Assembly (NCBI RefSeq): GCF_008642275.1
Contig: NZ_CP029189.1
Span: 992,001-1,056,000, forward strand
Direction: 5' to 3'
From: Streptomyces venezuelae
GTDB lineage: Bacteria > Actinomycetota > Actinomycetes > Streptomycetales > Streptomycetaceae
Length of the DNA: 64,000 bases
The stretch's first letter is position 1. Each line of letters opens with the position of its first letter. Positions 43,416 to 53,200 of the stretch are shown piece after piece. The notes under the pieces were generated by a model. The model had not been told where the DNA came from, searched no databases, and worked only from the letters and a program-made list of their open reading frames with translations. The translations under genes were made by a program, and so were the position numbers.

Positions 43416-43934
43416 TCATGGACGGATCGGTGCCGGGTCGGCCGGGGCGGCGGAGACGACCTCCAGGCCCTGGTCGGCGAGCCATCGCAGCAGGTCGGTG
43501 ATCTCCGGTCCACCGGATGCGGCGGCCTGGACGGCGTCGACGGCACGGTGCACGGCGTCCGTGAAGAAGTACACCCCGGCCGGCCCGGGGACGACCTGCG
43601 CCGCCGGACGGCGGGTGCGGAACGCCTCCACCTGCTCGCCGATTCCGCCCGGGACCAGGACGTCCTCGGGATACGTGACGAAGTCGTCGTCGCCGAGCCA
43701 GTCCCGCGCCATGTGCACGGCCGCCCCCGGTCCCGGTCTGCGGCTCCGGGGAAGGTAGGTGACGCCGACGCCGAAACGGGTGCCGTCACCGACTGCCTCC
43801 CGGACCGCGTCGGCCGCGCCCCCGAGGACGATTCCGACGTCGGTGATGCCCACATCGGCGATCTGCTCCAGGACCCGGAAGAAGACGGACCGGTCGGCCC
43901 CGGGGGATCTCCCCGTCAGGACGAGTGCTTTCAC
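43416..43934 (-). CDS. Truncated sugar-1-phosphate nucleotidyltransferase homologue
   Basis: A 172 aa protein similar to long-type glucose-1-phosphate thymidylyltransferases (about 355 aa). MKALVLTGRSPGADRSVFFR aligns with the enzyme N-terminus, but the signature GGxGTRLRP and the following Lys region are missing. ITDVGIVLGGAADAVREAVG and ARDWLGDDDFVTYPEDVLV match well, yet the GDN metal motif reads PED. The block with the EKP sugar-binding motif is deleted, and the C-terminal half is absent. GTG at 43934 follows GAGGAG. A working transferase is very unlikely. It precedes the degenerate thioesterase by 80 bases on the same strand. Confidence 0.8.
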   Translation of the reverse strand: MKALVLTGRSPGADRSVFFRVLEQIADVGITDVGIVLGGAADAVREAVGDGTRFGVGVTYLPRSRRPGPGAAVHMARDWLGDDDFVTYPEDVLVPGGIGEQVEAFRTRRPAAQVVPGPAGVYFFTDAVHRAVDAVQAAASGGPEITDLLRWLADQGLEVVSAAPADPAPIRP

Positions 43935-44005
43935 GGGGGTCTCCTCGCGAGAATGCGGTGAACGGTCGGGGACGGCCCGGGGTGATTACCGGCGATGCCA
44001 GGACC

Positions 44006-44073
44006 ATGCTTCCCGGGACCACAACACACAATCACCCCTAGGCCCCCCTAACGGTTTCTGCATTTCCCCCTAG
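44006..44073 (-). promoter_or_regulatory. Phased AGGGG repeats and -10-like box ahead of the nucleotidyltransferase remnant
   Basis: On the minus strand CTAGGGGG (44073-44066), TTAGGGGG (44051-44044) and CTAGGGGT (44041-44034) are spaced 22 and 10 bases. Twenty-two bases past the last copy stands AAGCAT (44011-44006), similar to TAGCGT. A further CCCCTAT at 44144-44150 lies nearer the divergent exporter gene, so this 232-base gap could serve both directions. Confidence 0.5.
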
Positions 44074-44166
44074 CAATCGGTCCGGCGGACCATGGCGCGT
44101 TCCCGCATGCTAGACATGGCGCGCAACCCTTCTGTGTCCGATTCCCCTATCGACTCGCAGGCATAA

Positions 44167-45165
44167 ATGAAATCTGAACGATCCGTGGATTCCGCTGTCG
44201 TGGTCGAAAAACTGGTCAAGAAGTACAAGGACCGCGACCAGCCCGCGGTGGACGGCTTGAGTTTCTCGGTCCGCCGGGGCGAGGTCTTCGGATTCCTCGG
44301 TCCGAACGGGGCCGGGAAGACCACCACCATCGGCATCCTCACGACCCGGGTGGCACCCACCGCGGGGCGCGCGTTCGTGCAGGGGGTCGACGTCGTCGCC
44401 CACCCCGCACAGGCCCGCCGCGCCTTCGCCGTCGTCCCCCAGCGCAACAACCTCGACCAGTCGCTCACGCTGCGCCAGAACCTCACCTTCCACGCCGGGT
44501 ACCACGGCGTGGGCCGCGCCGAGCGCAACCGGCGCGCCGACGAGTGCCTGGAGTGGGTCGGCCTCGCCGACCGCGGCGACTCCCGCGGCGACAAGCTCTC
44601 CGGCGGCCAGGCCCAGCGCGTGATGATCGCCCGGGCCCTGATGCACCGGCCCGACGTGCTCTTCCTCGACGAGCCGGCCAACGGCCTCGACCCGCAGGCC
44701 CGGCTGTTCATCCACGAGCGGGTGGCCGAGCTGCGCGGACGCGGCGTGACCACCGTGCTCACCACCCACGACATGGACGAGGCCGCCCGGCTGTGCGACC
44801 GCGTCGGCATCGTCGACCACGGCCGGCTGCTCGCCCTGGACACCCCGCAGGCCCTGATGGAGAGCCTGAGCGGCACCGCCCTGACCCTCACCGTCCGGCC
44901 TCCCGCTTCCGGGCCGGAGGACGTGATCCGCCTGCTGGAGAAGGCCGACGCGGTCACCCGCGTGGAGAGGACCGACCAGGCCGCCGGGGACGACGCCGAC
45001 GCGCCCGTGCGGCTGCGTCTGTACAGCGACGCGCCGCCCGGCGCGATGCTTCCGGCCGCCGTCACCATCCTGACGGCGGCGCACTGCGACATCAAGGACA
45101 TCAAGGTGGGCACCGCGACCCTGGAGGACGTCTTCATCTCCCTGACCGGCCGGGAGCTGCGGTGA
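44167..45165 (+). CDS. ABC transporter ATPase (DrrA type)
   Basis: A 332 aa nucleotide-binding subunit. Walker A is FLGPNGAGKTTT, the signature LSGGQAQRV, Walker B VLFLDEPANGLDPQAR and the switch His in TTHDMDEAAR. A C-terminal extension of about 90 residues resembles that of DrrA-like antibiotic exporters. Its stop overlaps the start of the permease gene (GTGA). It probably exports the polyketide and gives self-resistance. Confidence 0.95.
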   Translation: MKSERSVDSAVVVEKLVKKYKDRDQPAVDGLSFSVRRGEVFGFLGPNGAGKTTTIGILTTRVAPTAGRAFVQGVDVVAHPAQARRAFAVVPQRNNLDQSLTLRQNLTFHAGYHGVGRAERNRRADECLEWVGLADRGDSRGDKLSGGQAQRVMIARALMHRPDVLFLDEPANGLDPQARLFIHERVAELRGRGVTTVLTTHDMDEAARLCDRVGIVDHGRLLALDTPQALMESLSGTALTLTVRPPASGPEDVIRLLEKADAVTRVERTDQAAGDDADAPVRLRLYSDAPPGAMLPAAVTILTAAHCDIKDIKVGTATLEDVFISLTGRELR

Positions 45166-46016
45166 GCGCCACCGCCGCGACCGCGGCCGACCCGGCGGCC
45201 GGCTTCCCCGAGGAGCTGCGTCCCGCGCCCACCGGCGTCCGCTCGGTGACCCGTACGTTCTGCTTCATCCTGTGGCGGGACCTCTTCGTCACCGGCCGCG
45301 AACTGGGCACGTTCCTCGCACAGATCCTCGTCGAGCCGTTCTTCATCCTGTTCGTCTTCGGCAAGGTCCTCGGCGAACTCGGCTACACCGGCGGCGCCTT
45401 CCAGTCGGTGCTGCTGCCCGGTGTCGTGGCGCTCAACGCGTTCCTGGTCAGCCTGCAGAACACCGCACTGCCCATGATCATCGACTTCTCCTTCAGCAAG
45501 GAGATCGAGGACCGGCTGCTCGCGCCGATACCGATCACGCTGGTGGCCGTCGAGAAGCTGGTCTTCGGCACGCTGCGCGGCATCGTCGCCTCGCTGCTGA
45601 TGATCCCGATGGGTTTCCTCGTCCTCGATCACGCCACCTGGCCCATGGACCGGTTCCCGGCCACGCTGGGTGTGCTGCTGCTGGGCGCCCTGGCCGGCAG
45701 CACGGTCGGCCTGACCATCGGCACGCTGGCCCCGCCGCGGTACATCGGTGTCGTCTTCGCGGTGGTGCTGACCCCGCTCATGTTCACGGGCTGCACCCAG
45801 TTCCCCTGGCACGGTCTGGCGGACATCCGCTGGTTCCAGGTGCTGTGCGCCCTCAACCCGCTGACCTACGTCACCGAGGGCATCCGCGACCTGCTGCTGC
45901 CCCCCGGCGGCCCCCGTTCGATCTCCCTGTGGGTGGACCTGGCGGCGCTGGCCGCCTCGATCCTGCTCTTCGGGGCGATCAGCATCAAGGGCTTCCACCG
46001 CAGGGCCCAGGACTGA
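45162..46016 (+). CDS. ABC-2 type permease (DrrB type)
   Basis: A 284 aa membrane protein with six hydrophobic segments and a cytoplasmic N-terminus. TFCFILWRDLFVTGRELG precedes helix 1, PMIIDFSFSKEIEDRLLAPI is the coupling region typical of ABC-2 exporters, and LNPLTYVTEGIRDLLLP closes the conserved core. GTG at 45162 overlaps the ATPase stop by four bases. It forms the channel of the exporter with the upstream ATPase. Confidence 0.95.
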   Translation: MSATAATAADPAAGFPEELRPAPTGVRSVTRTFCFILWRDLFVTGRELGTFLAQILVEPFFILFVFGKVLGELGYTGGAFQSVLLPGVVALNAFLVSLQNTALPMIIDFSFSKEIEDRLLAPIPITLVAVEKLVFGTLRGIVASLLMIPMGFLVLDHATWPMDRFPATLGVLLLGALAGSTVGLTIGTLAPPRYIGVVFAVVLTPLMFTGCTQFPWHGLADIRWFQVLCALNPLTYVTEGIRDLLLPPGGPRSISLWVDLAALAASILLFGAISIKGFHRRAQD

Positions 46017-46136
46017 TCCCCCACGCCCCCACGTCCCGTCTCCGGCCTCGTGCCCGGACCGGCGCATCCGCGCCGCCCGGGTGCGGGGCCTCTTTCTCGT
46101 CCCGCACCATCCCGGAAGCAAAGGTATTCACCGATC

Positions 46137-47132
46137 ATGACCCATTCCTCCGACGCCCGGACCGGAACCGCGATCGTGTTCCCCGGCATGGGCCCCGCCT
46201 CCTTCGCCGAGGTCGGCCGTTTCCTCCTGCTCGACCCGTACGCGCGACGTCGTCTGGCAGAGGCCGACGAGGTGCTCGGATATTCCGTGTTCGACCGTTT
46301 CCGGAACTCCGAAGAGGATTATTCGGTCGATTTCCAGATCGCTTTCCTGGTGAACTCGATGGCCCTGGCCGACCGGGCGGTGGACGTGCTCGGCGTCTCC
46401 CCCACCGTCTGCGCGGGCCCCAGCTTCGGCCAGAAGGCGACCGCCGCCTTCGTGGGCTCCCTCCCCTTCTCCGAGGTCGTCCGCCTGACCGCGGAACTCG
46501 CGCGCTGCGAGGAGGAGTACTTCTCCACCGCCTACGAGGACGTGGTCACCCACTGCTTCGTCCGCACCCCCCAGGACCGCCTGGACGAGATCCTCGCCGC
46601 GTTCGACGACCGCGGCGCCTGGTACGACCTCTCCGGCCGGCTCGACGCCGGGTTCCACATGCTCTCCGTACGGGAGAAGGAACTCGACGCCCTGAACACC
46701 GCCATCAGCGCGGCCGGCGGCTATTCCATGTACTCGATGCGGCCGCCCGTCCACGCGGCGGCCTTCTCCGCGCTGCGCCGCAAGGCGGAGGAGGAGGTCT
46801 TCGGCACCTACGAGATCGCCGACCCCTCCCTCCCCGTGGTCTGCGACCACGACGGCACGGTCGTCCGGGACGCCGCCGGGATGCGGGAGATGATGCTGGA
46901 CACCTTCGACCGGCCGATCCACTGGCCCGCCATGGTGGAGTCCCTCCAGGGGCTCGGCGTGGGCACCCTGTACGTCACCGGCCCGGACAACCTCTTCCAC
47001 CGGCTCGACGTCACCAAGGACGGCTTCGATGTCGTCCCGGTGGGCCTGCCCAGGAAGCGGACCCGCGAGCGCGAGCGGCAGCAGGCCCTTGAGCGCTCCC
47101 GCGCGGACCGCGCCCGGCACGCCACCCCCTGA
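46137..47132 (+). CDS. Discrete acyltransferase with altered active site
   Basis: A 331 aa stand-alone protein of the FabD/PKS acyltransferase fold. Residues 12-20 read IVFPGMGPA where malonyl transferases have FPGQGSQ, and the nucleophile elbow is AGPSFGQKA instead of GHSxG: the Ser is kept, His is Pro. Further landmarks are PPVHAAAFSAL and FDRPIHWPAMVESL. These departures suggest a non-malonyl acyl group, by inference the CoA- or carrier-bound starter unit passed to the loading ACP. The C-terminal 35 residues are an Arg/Glu-rich helix. Located 120 bases after the exporter genes, probably in their operon. Confidence 0.82.
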   Translation: MTHSSDARTGTAIVFPGMGPASFAEVGRFLLLDPYARRRLAEADEVLGYSVFDRFRNSEEDYSVDFQIAFLVNSMALADRAVDVLGVSPTVCAGPSFGQKATAAFVGSLPFSEVVRLTAELARCEEEYFSTAYEDVVTHCFVRTPQDRLDEILAAFDDRGAWYDLSGRLDAGFHMLSVREKELDALNTAISAAGGYSMYSMRPPVHAAAFSALRRKAEEEVFGTYEIADPSLPVVCDHDGTVVRDAAGMREMMLDTFDRPIHWPAMVESLQGLGVGTLYVTGPDNLFHRLDVTKDGFDVVPVGLPRKRTRERERQQALERSRADRARHATP

Positions 47133-47151
47133 GGAGCACGCGGGCGACCGG

Positions 47152-47200
47152 AAGGGGTCGGGCCCCACCCCCCCCCGGGAGGGGTGGGGCCCGACCCCTT
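47152..47200. terminator. Strong bidirectional terminator
   Basis: Two perfect 20-base arms (47152-47171 and 47181-47200) enclose a nine-base loop. The arms start AAGGGGTCGG and end CCGACCCCTT, so A- and T-tracts flank the stem. It separates the acyltransferase gene from the convergent polyketide synthase gene and is the strongest hairpin in the window. Confidence 0.9.
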
Positions 47201-47213
47201 CGTGTCACCGCCC

Positions 47214-50200
47214 TCAGATCCGGCGGCCCAGCCACTCCTCGACGGCGCCCGAGGTGGTCCCCGCGTGCTGTTCCATCATCGTGAAGTGGTTGCCGGGCAC
47301 ATCCACCGCGGTGTGCTCCATGTCCCAGTAGGAACGCCAGTCGCCGTTCTCCGCACGGGTCCAGTCGAAGAACTGCTCCTGCGCCCGGACCAGCAGCGTC
47401 GGTGCCTTCACGGCCTCCGGCTTCCAGCCGCCGAAGAGACGGAAGTAGGCGCCCATCGCCAGCAGCCGGCTGTCGTCGACGGGGACGTGGCTGCCCTGCC
47501 GCTCGTCGACGCCCTGTGCCAGCCCCGGCTGGATGCCGAGGATGGCGTCGTCGTCGTGCGAGTAGATGTCGACGAGGATTACAGCCTCCGGGAAGACCCC
47601 GGCGTCCTCCAGCCGGCCCGCCACCGCGTGGGCGAGCATGCCGCCCGAGGAGTGGCCGAGCAGGACGAACGGCGCGCCGTCCGCGTGCCGCAGGACGGCC
47701 TCCGCCTGTGCCTCGACGACCGCCTCCGTCGTCGTGGGGAGCTGCTCGCCCCGCAGGAAGCCCGGGGCGGCCATCGCGTGGACGTCGCGCCGCCCGCGGA
47801 AGGCGGACGCGAAGCGGGCGTACTGGTGCGGGCCGGAGATCGACAGGATCGACGAGAAGCAGATCAGCCCCGGACCGTCCGCGCCGCGGGCGAGCCGCAC
47901 CAGGCTCGGCGCCTTGCGCAGCTCCGCCGCCGAGGAGAACGACGGACGGAACCGCGACGCCTGCATGAGCAGTTCCATGAACGGACCGGACTCGCCCTGC
48001 GCCCCGGCCTCCTGGAGCATCGCGCCGAACACCCCGTCGGTGTCCTCCGCGTCCGCCGCGGTGCCGCCGGATCCGGCGGCACCGCCCTGCGTCCCGGCCA
48101 GCTCGGCGCGGAGCCGGGCGGCGATCAGCAGCGGCGTCGGGTGGTCGAACAGCAGCGTGGCCGGGAGCCGCAGCCCCGTCGCCGCGTTCAGCTGGTTGCG
48201 CAGCTCCACCGCGGTCAGCGAGTCCAGGCCCAGCTCCAGGAAGGGCTGGGACTCGCCCACCGCGTCGGCGGAGGGGTAGGCGAGGACCGCGGCGGTCTGC
48301 TCGCGCACGACCTCCAGCAGCAGCCGCTCCTGCTCCTCCTCCGGCAGCCCGGCCAGCCCTGCGAGCCGTCGCGCGGCCGCGGACGCCGCCGCGTCGGCGG
48401 CGCCTGCGGCGGCCCGGCGCAGGCCGCCGCGGACCAGGCCCCGGAAGAGCGGCGGGAGGCCGCCCGCGTCCGCCTGGGCCTTCAGCGGTCCGGTGTCCAG
48501 CCGCATGGCGACGAACACCGCGCTGCCGGGCTCCTGGACGGCGGCCGCGTCCGGGACGGCCACGGCCAGCGAGCAGGCCGTGTCGAAGAGGGCCAGGCCC
48601 GCCTCGGAGGACAGCGGAGCCAGCCCGGCCCGCGCCATCCGCTGGACGTCGGCGTCCGTGAGGTCGCCGGTCATCTCGCTGCGCTGCTCCCACAGGCCCC
48701 AGGCCAGCGACACCGCGGGCAGGCCCGCCGCACGCCGCTGCTGGGCCAGGGCGTCGAGGAAGGCGTTGGCCGCCGCGTAGTTGGCCTGCCCGGGGCTGCC
48801 GAGCGTGCCGGCCGCGGAGGAGAACAGCACGAACGCCGCCAGGTCCAGCTCCCGGGTCAGCTCGTCGAGGTGCAGGGCCGCGTCGACCTTCGGCCGCAGC
48901 ACCGCGTCGATCCGCTCGGGGGTCAGCGACGGTACCAGGCCGTCGTCGAGGTGGCCCGCGGTGTGGACGACCGCGGTCAGCGGGTGCTCCTGCGGGATCC
49001 GCGCCAGCAGCGCCGCCAGGGCCTCCCGGTCGGCGGCGTCACAGGCGACGACCGCCGCCTCGGCGCCCAGCGCGGCAAGGTCCGCGACCAGCTCCGCGGC
49101 GCCGGGGGCACCGGGTCCGCGACGGCTCGTCAGCAGCAGGTGCCGCACCCCGTGCCCGGTCACCAGGTGCCGGGCGAGGAGACCGCCGAGGACACCGGTG
49201 CCGCCGGTGATGAGGACGGTGCCCTCCGGGTCGAGCCCGCCGGCCGGTACGAGCGCCCCGGACGGGGTGCCCTCCGCGGAGTCGGCGCCGGTCTCCTGCG
49301 GCTGCGGGTGGACCGCGGCAACCCGCGCCAGCCGGGCCGCGTGCAGGGATCCGGCACGGAGCGCGAGCTGGGGCTCCCCGCTCGCCGCGGCGGCCGCGAG
49401 CAGCTCGCCGAGGGCGCGGCCGTCCGCGCCGTCGGGGTCGAGGTCGAGGACGGTGAACCGGCCGGGGTTCTCCGACTGGGCGGAGCGCAGCAGGCCCCAC
49501 ACGGTCGCGTGCGCGGGGTCCGGGACGCCGTCGCCGGGCCGTACCTCGACCGCGCCCCGGGTGACGACCGCCAGGCGGGCCCCGGAGAGGTGCTCCTCGG
49601 CCAGCCAGGCCTGCACCAGCTCCAGCACTCCGTGGGCGGCGCTCCGGGCGACGCCTGCGGTGTCGCTCGCGGAGTCGCCCGCGGTGTCGCCCGCATCCGG
49701 ACCGGCCGGGTCGGCGTACGACACCAGGACCGTGTCCGGCAGCGGCTTCCCGGCGAGCACCACGCCCGCGAGGACGTCCAGGTCGGTGTACGCGTCGACG
49801 GCGGCACCCGCGGCGGCCAGCGCGTCTTCGAGGCCGAGCGGGTCTGCGCCGATCACGGCCCACCGGCCGTCGGCGGCGGCCCGGTTGCCGCCGACCGCGG
49901 GCCACTCCAGCCGGAACAGCGACTCGTGGAAGGCGGGCGCGGACGCGCTCAGCCGGGACGTGTCGAGCTCCCGCAGCAGCAGCGACTCCACCGACACGAC
50001 CGGCTCGCCGCTCTCGTCGAACGCCGCGAGGGACACCGCGCCGGACCCCGCCGGAGTGAGGCGCACCCGCAGGGCGCCCGGGCCGACGGCGTGCAGGCCC
50101 ACCCCCGTGAAGGAGAACGGCAGCCGCATCCGGCCGCTGCCGTCCCCGGCTTCGTCGCCGCCGAGGAAGGAACCGAGCGCGAGACCGTGCAGGCCCGCGT

Positions 50201-53200
50201 CCAGCAGCGCCGGGTGCACGCCGAAGTCGGCGGCTTCGGCCACGGGGCCCTCGGACAGGGCGAGCTCGGCGAAGAGCTCCTCGCCGAGGCGCCAGGCCGC
50301 CCGCAGGTTGCGGAAGACCGGGCCGTACGTGTACCCGCCGGCCGCGAACAGTTCGTACAGGTCGGACACGTCGACCGGTTCGGCCCCGGCCGGCGGCCAG
50401 ACCTCCGGCCCTGGCGCGGCCTGAGCCGCGGTCACCGCGTCGGGTGCGCCGAGGACACCGCCGGCGTGGCGCGTCCACGGCACGTCCTGCCCGAGACCGA
50501 GTGCGTCCCCGGCGGGGGCCTCCGGACGCGAGTGGACGTGGATCGCGCGCCGCCCGGCTTCGTCGGGCCCGGCCACGGAGAGCCGGAGCTGGAGGGCGCC
50601 CTGCTCGGGCAGCACCAGCGGGGCCTCCAGGTTCAGTTCCTCGACGAAGGCGGTACCGACCCGCCGGCCCGCGTGCAGGGCGAGCTCGACGAAGGCGGTG
50701 CCGGGCAGCAGCACGGCACCCGCGGCCCGGTGGTCGGCCAGCCAGGGGTGGCTCTGCAGGGACAGCCGCCCGGTGAACAGGAACCCGTCCGAGTCGGGCA
50801 GCTCGACGGCGGCCCCGAGCAGCGGGTGCTCGGCGGCACCGAGCCCGGCGGAGGCGACGTCGCCGACCCGGGACACGGGTACGTCGATCCAGTAGCGGTC
50901 GCGCTGGAAGGCGTAGGTGGGCAGGTCGACCCGACGGGCCCCCGTCCCCGCGAACACCGCCTCCCAGTCCACAGCAACACCACGGACATACGCCTCACCG
51001 ACCGACAGCCAGAACCGCTCCAGGCCACCCTCGTTGCGGCGCAGCGACCCGAGGACGGCCGCCTCGCGACCGCTGCCCTCCACGGTCTCCTGCATACCGA
51101 CGGTCAGCACCGGGTGCGGGCTCGACTCGACGAAAACACCGAAGCCCCGGTCCAGGAGAGTGCGGGTGGCCTGCTCCAGTTCGACGGTCTGGCGCAGGTT
51201 GCGGAACCAGTACCCGGCATCCAGCTCCGGCCCCTTGACCCACTCCCCCGTCACCGTCGACAAGAACGGCACCTCCGCCTCGCGCGGGCCGACCGAAGCC
51301 AACAGCTCGGACAGCTCCTCCCGCAGCAGGTCCACCTGCGCGGAATGCGACGCGTAGTCCACCGCGATCCGCCTCGCCCGGATGCCGTCCGCCTCACAGG
51401 AAGCGAGCAGCTCCTCCAGCGCCTGAACCTCACCCGAGACGACCACCGAGGAAGGACCGTTGACCGCGGCAACAGAAATCCGTGCCTCACCCCAAGGCGC
51501 GATGCGTTCCCGGACCTCGGCAGCCGGCAGCGGCACGGACACCATGCCACCCAGCCCCGCCAGCACCCGACCGATCGCCTGACTGCGCAACGCCACCACA
51601 CGGGCCGCATCGTCGAGGGAGAGAATGCCCGCCACACACGCTGCCGCGATCTCGCCCTGCGAGTGACCGATCACCGCACCCGGACGGACACCAACCGAAC
51701 GCCACACCTCCGCGAGCGACACCATCACCGCGAACAACGCCGGCTGCACCACATCCACCCGGTCCAGGGAAGGAGCACCCTCCACACCGCGCAGGACCTC
51801 GACCAACGACCAGTCGGTGAAGGGCTCCAGCGCCTTCGCACACTCTTCGATACGAGCCGCGAACACCGGCGAGGAGTCCAGCAGTTCCGCAGCCATGCCC
51901 ACCCACTGCGAGCCCTGACCCGGGAACACGAACACCGTCTTCCCGGTGCCCACGGACCCCCGGACCAGGCCGGCAGCGGCCGCCTCGCTCTCCACGGCAG
52001 TGAGACCGCGCAGCAGCTCCTCACGGTCCCCCGCCACGACCACCGCGCGGTGGTCGAAGGCGGCACGTGTGGTGACGAGCGAGTAGGCGACGTCGGCGTC
52101 GGCCGTCTCGGGCGCCTCCTCCAGGCGGGCACGTAGCCCGGCCGCCTGGTCGCGCAGCGCGTCCGCCGACTTCGCCGACAGGACGTACGGCAGGACCGGC
52201 AGGTCGGCGCCCCCGGCCGTGACCGGCTCGGTGTCGTCCTCCGGGGCCTGCTCGATGATGGTGTGCGCGTTGGTACCACCGATACCGAAGGAAGACACCG
52301 CGGCGCGGCGGGGACGGCCGGTCTCGGGCCAGGAGACGGCCGATTCGAGGAGGGAGACGGCGCCCTCGGACCAGTCGACGTGCGGGGTGGGCTCGTCGAC
52401 GTGCAGGGTCTTGGGCAGCACGCCGTGGCGGATCGACTCGACCATCTTGATGATGCCCGCCACACCGGCGGCGGCCTGCGTGTGGCCGACATTGGACTTG
52501 ATCGAGCCGAGCCAGAGGGGCTGCTCGGCCGTGTGCTCCTGGCCGTACGTGGCCAGCAGGGCCTGGGCTTCGATGGGGTCGCCCAGGGTCGTACCGGTGC
52601 CGTGCGCCTCGACCACGTCCACCTCGGCCGCCGACAGACCGGCGTTGGCCAGGGCCTGACGGATGACGCGCTGCTGCGAGGGACCGTTCGGGGCGGTCAG
52701 ACCGTTGGAGGCACCGTCCTGGTTGACGGCCGAGCCGCGGACCACCGCGAGGACGGGGTGGCCGTTGCGGCGGGCGTCCGACAGGCGCTCGACGAGCAGC
52801 ATGCCGACGCCCTCGCCCCACGCCGTACCGTCCGCGGCGGCCGCGAAGGGCTTGCAGCGGCCGTCGGTCGCCAGCCCCCGCTGCACGCTGAAGGCGATGA
52901 ACGTCCCCGGGGTGGCCATCACGGTCACACCGCCCGCGAGCGCGAGGTCGCACTCGCCGTTGCGCAGGGCCTGTACGGCGAGGTGCAGGGTGACCAGCGA
53001 GGAGGAGCAGGCCGTGTCGACCGTGACGGCCGGGCCTTCGAGGCCGAAGGTGTACGAGACGCGGCCCGAGACGACACTGCCGGAGCTGGCCGTGCCCATG
53101 TACCCCTCCAGGCCTTCGGGGGCCTGGTGGAGGAGGGTTCCGTAGTCGTTGTACATGACGCCCGCGAAGACGCCGGTGCGGCTGCCCCGCATGGTCGCGG

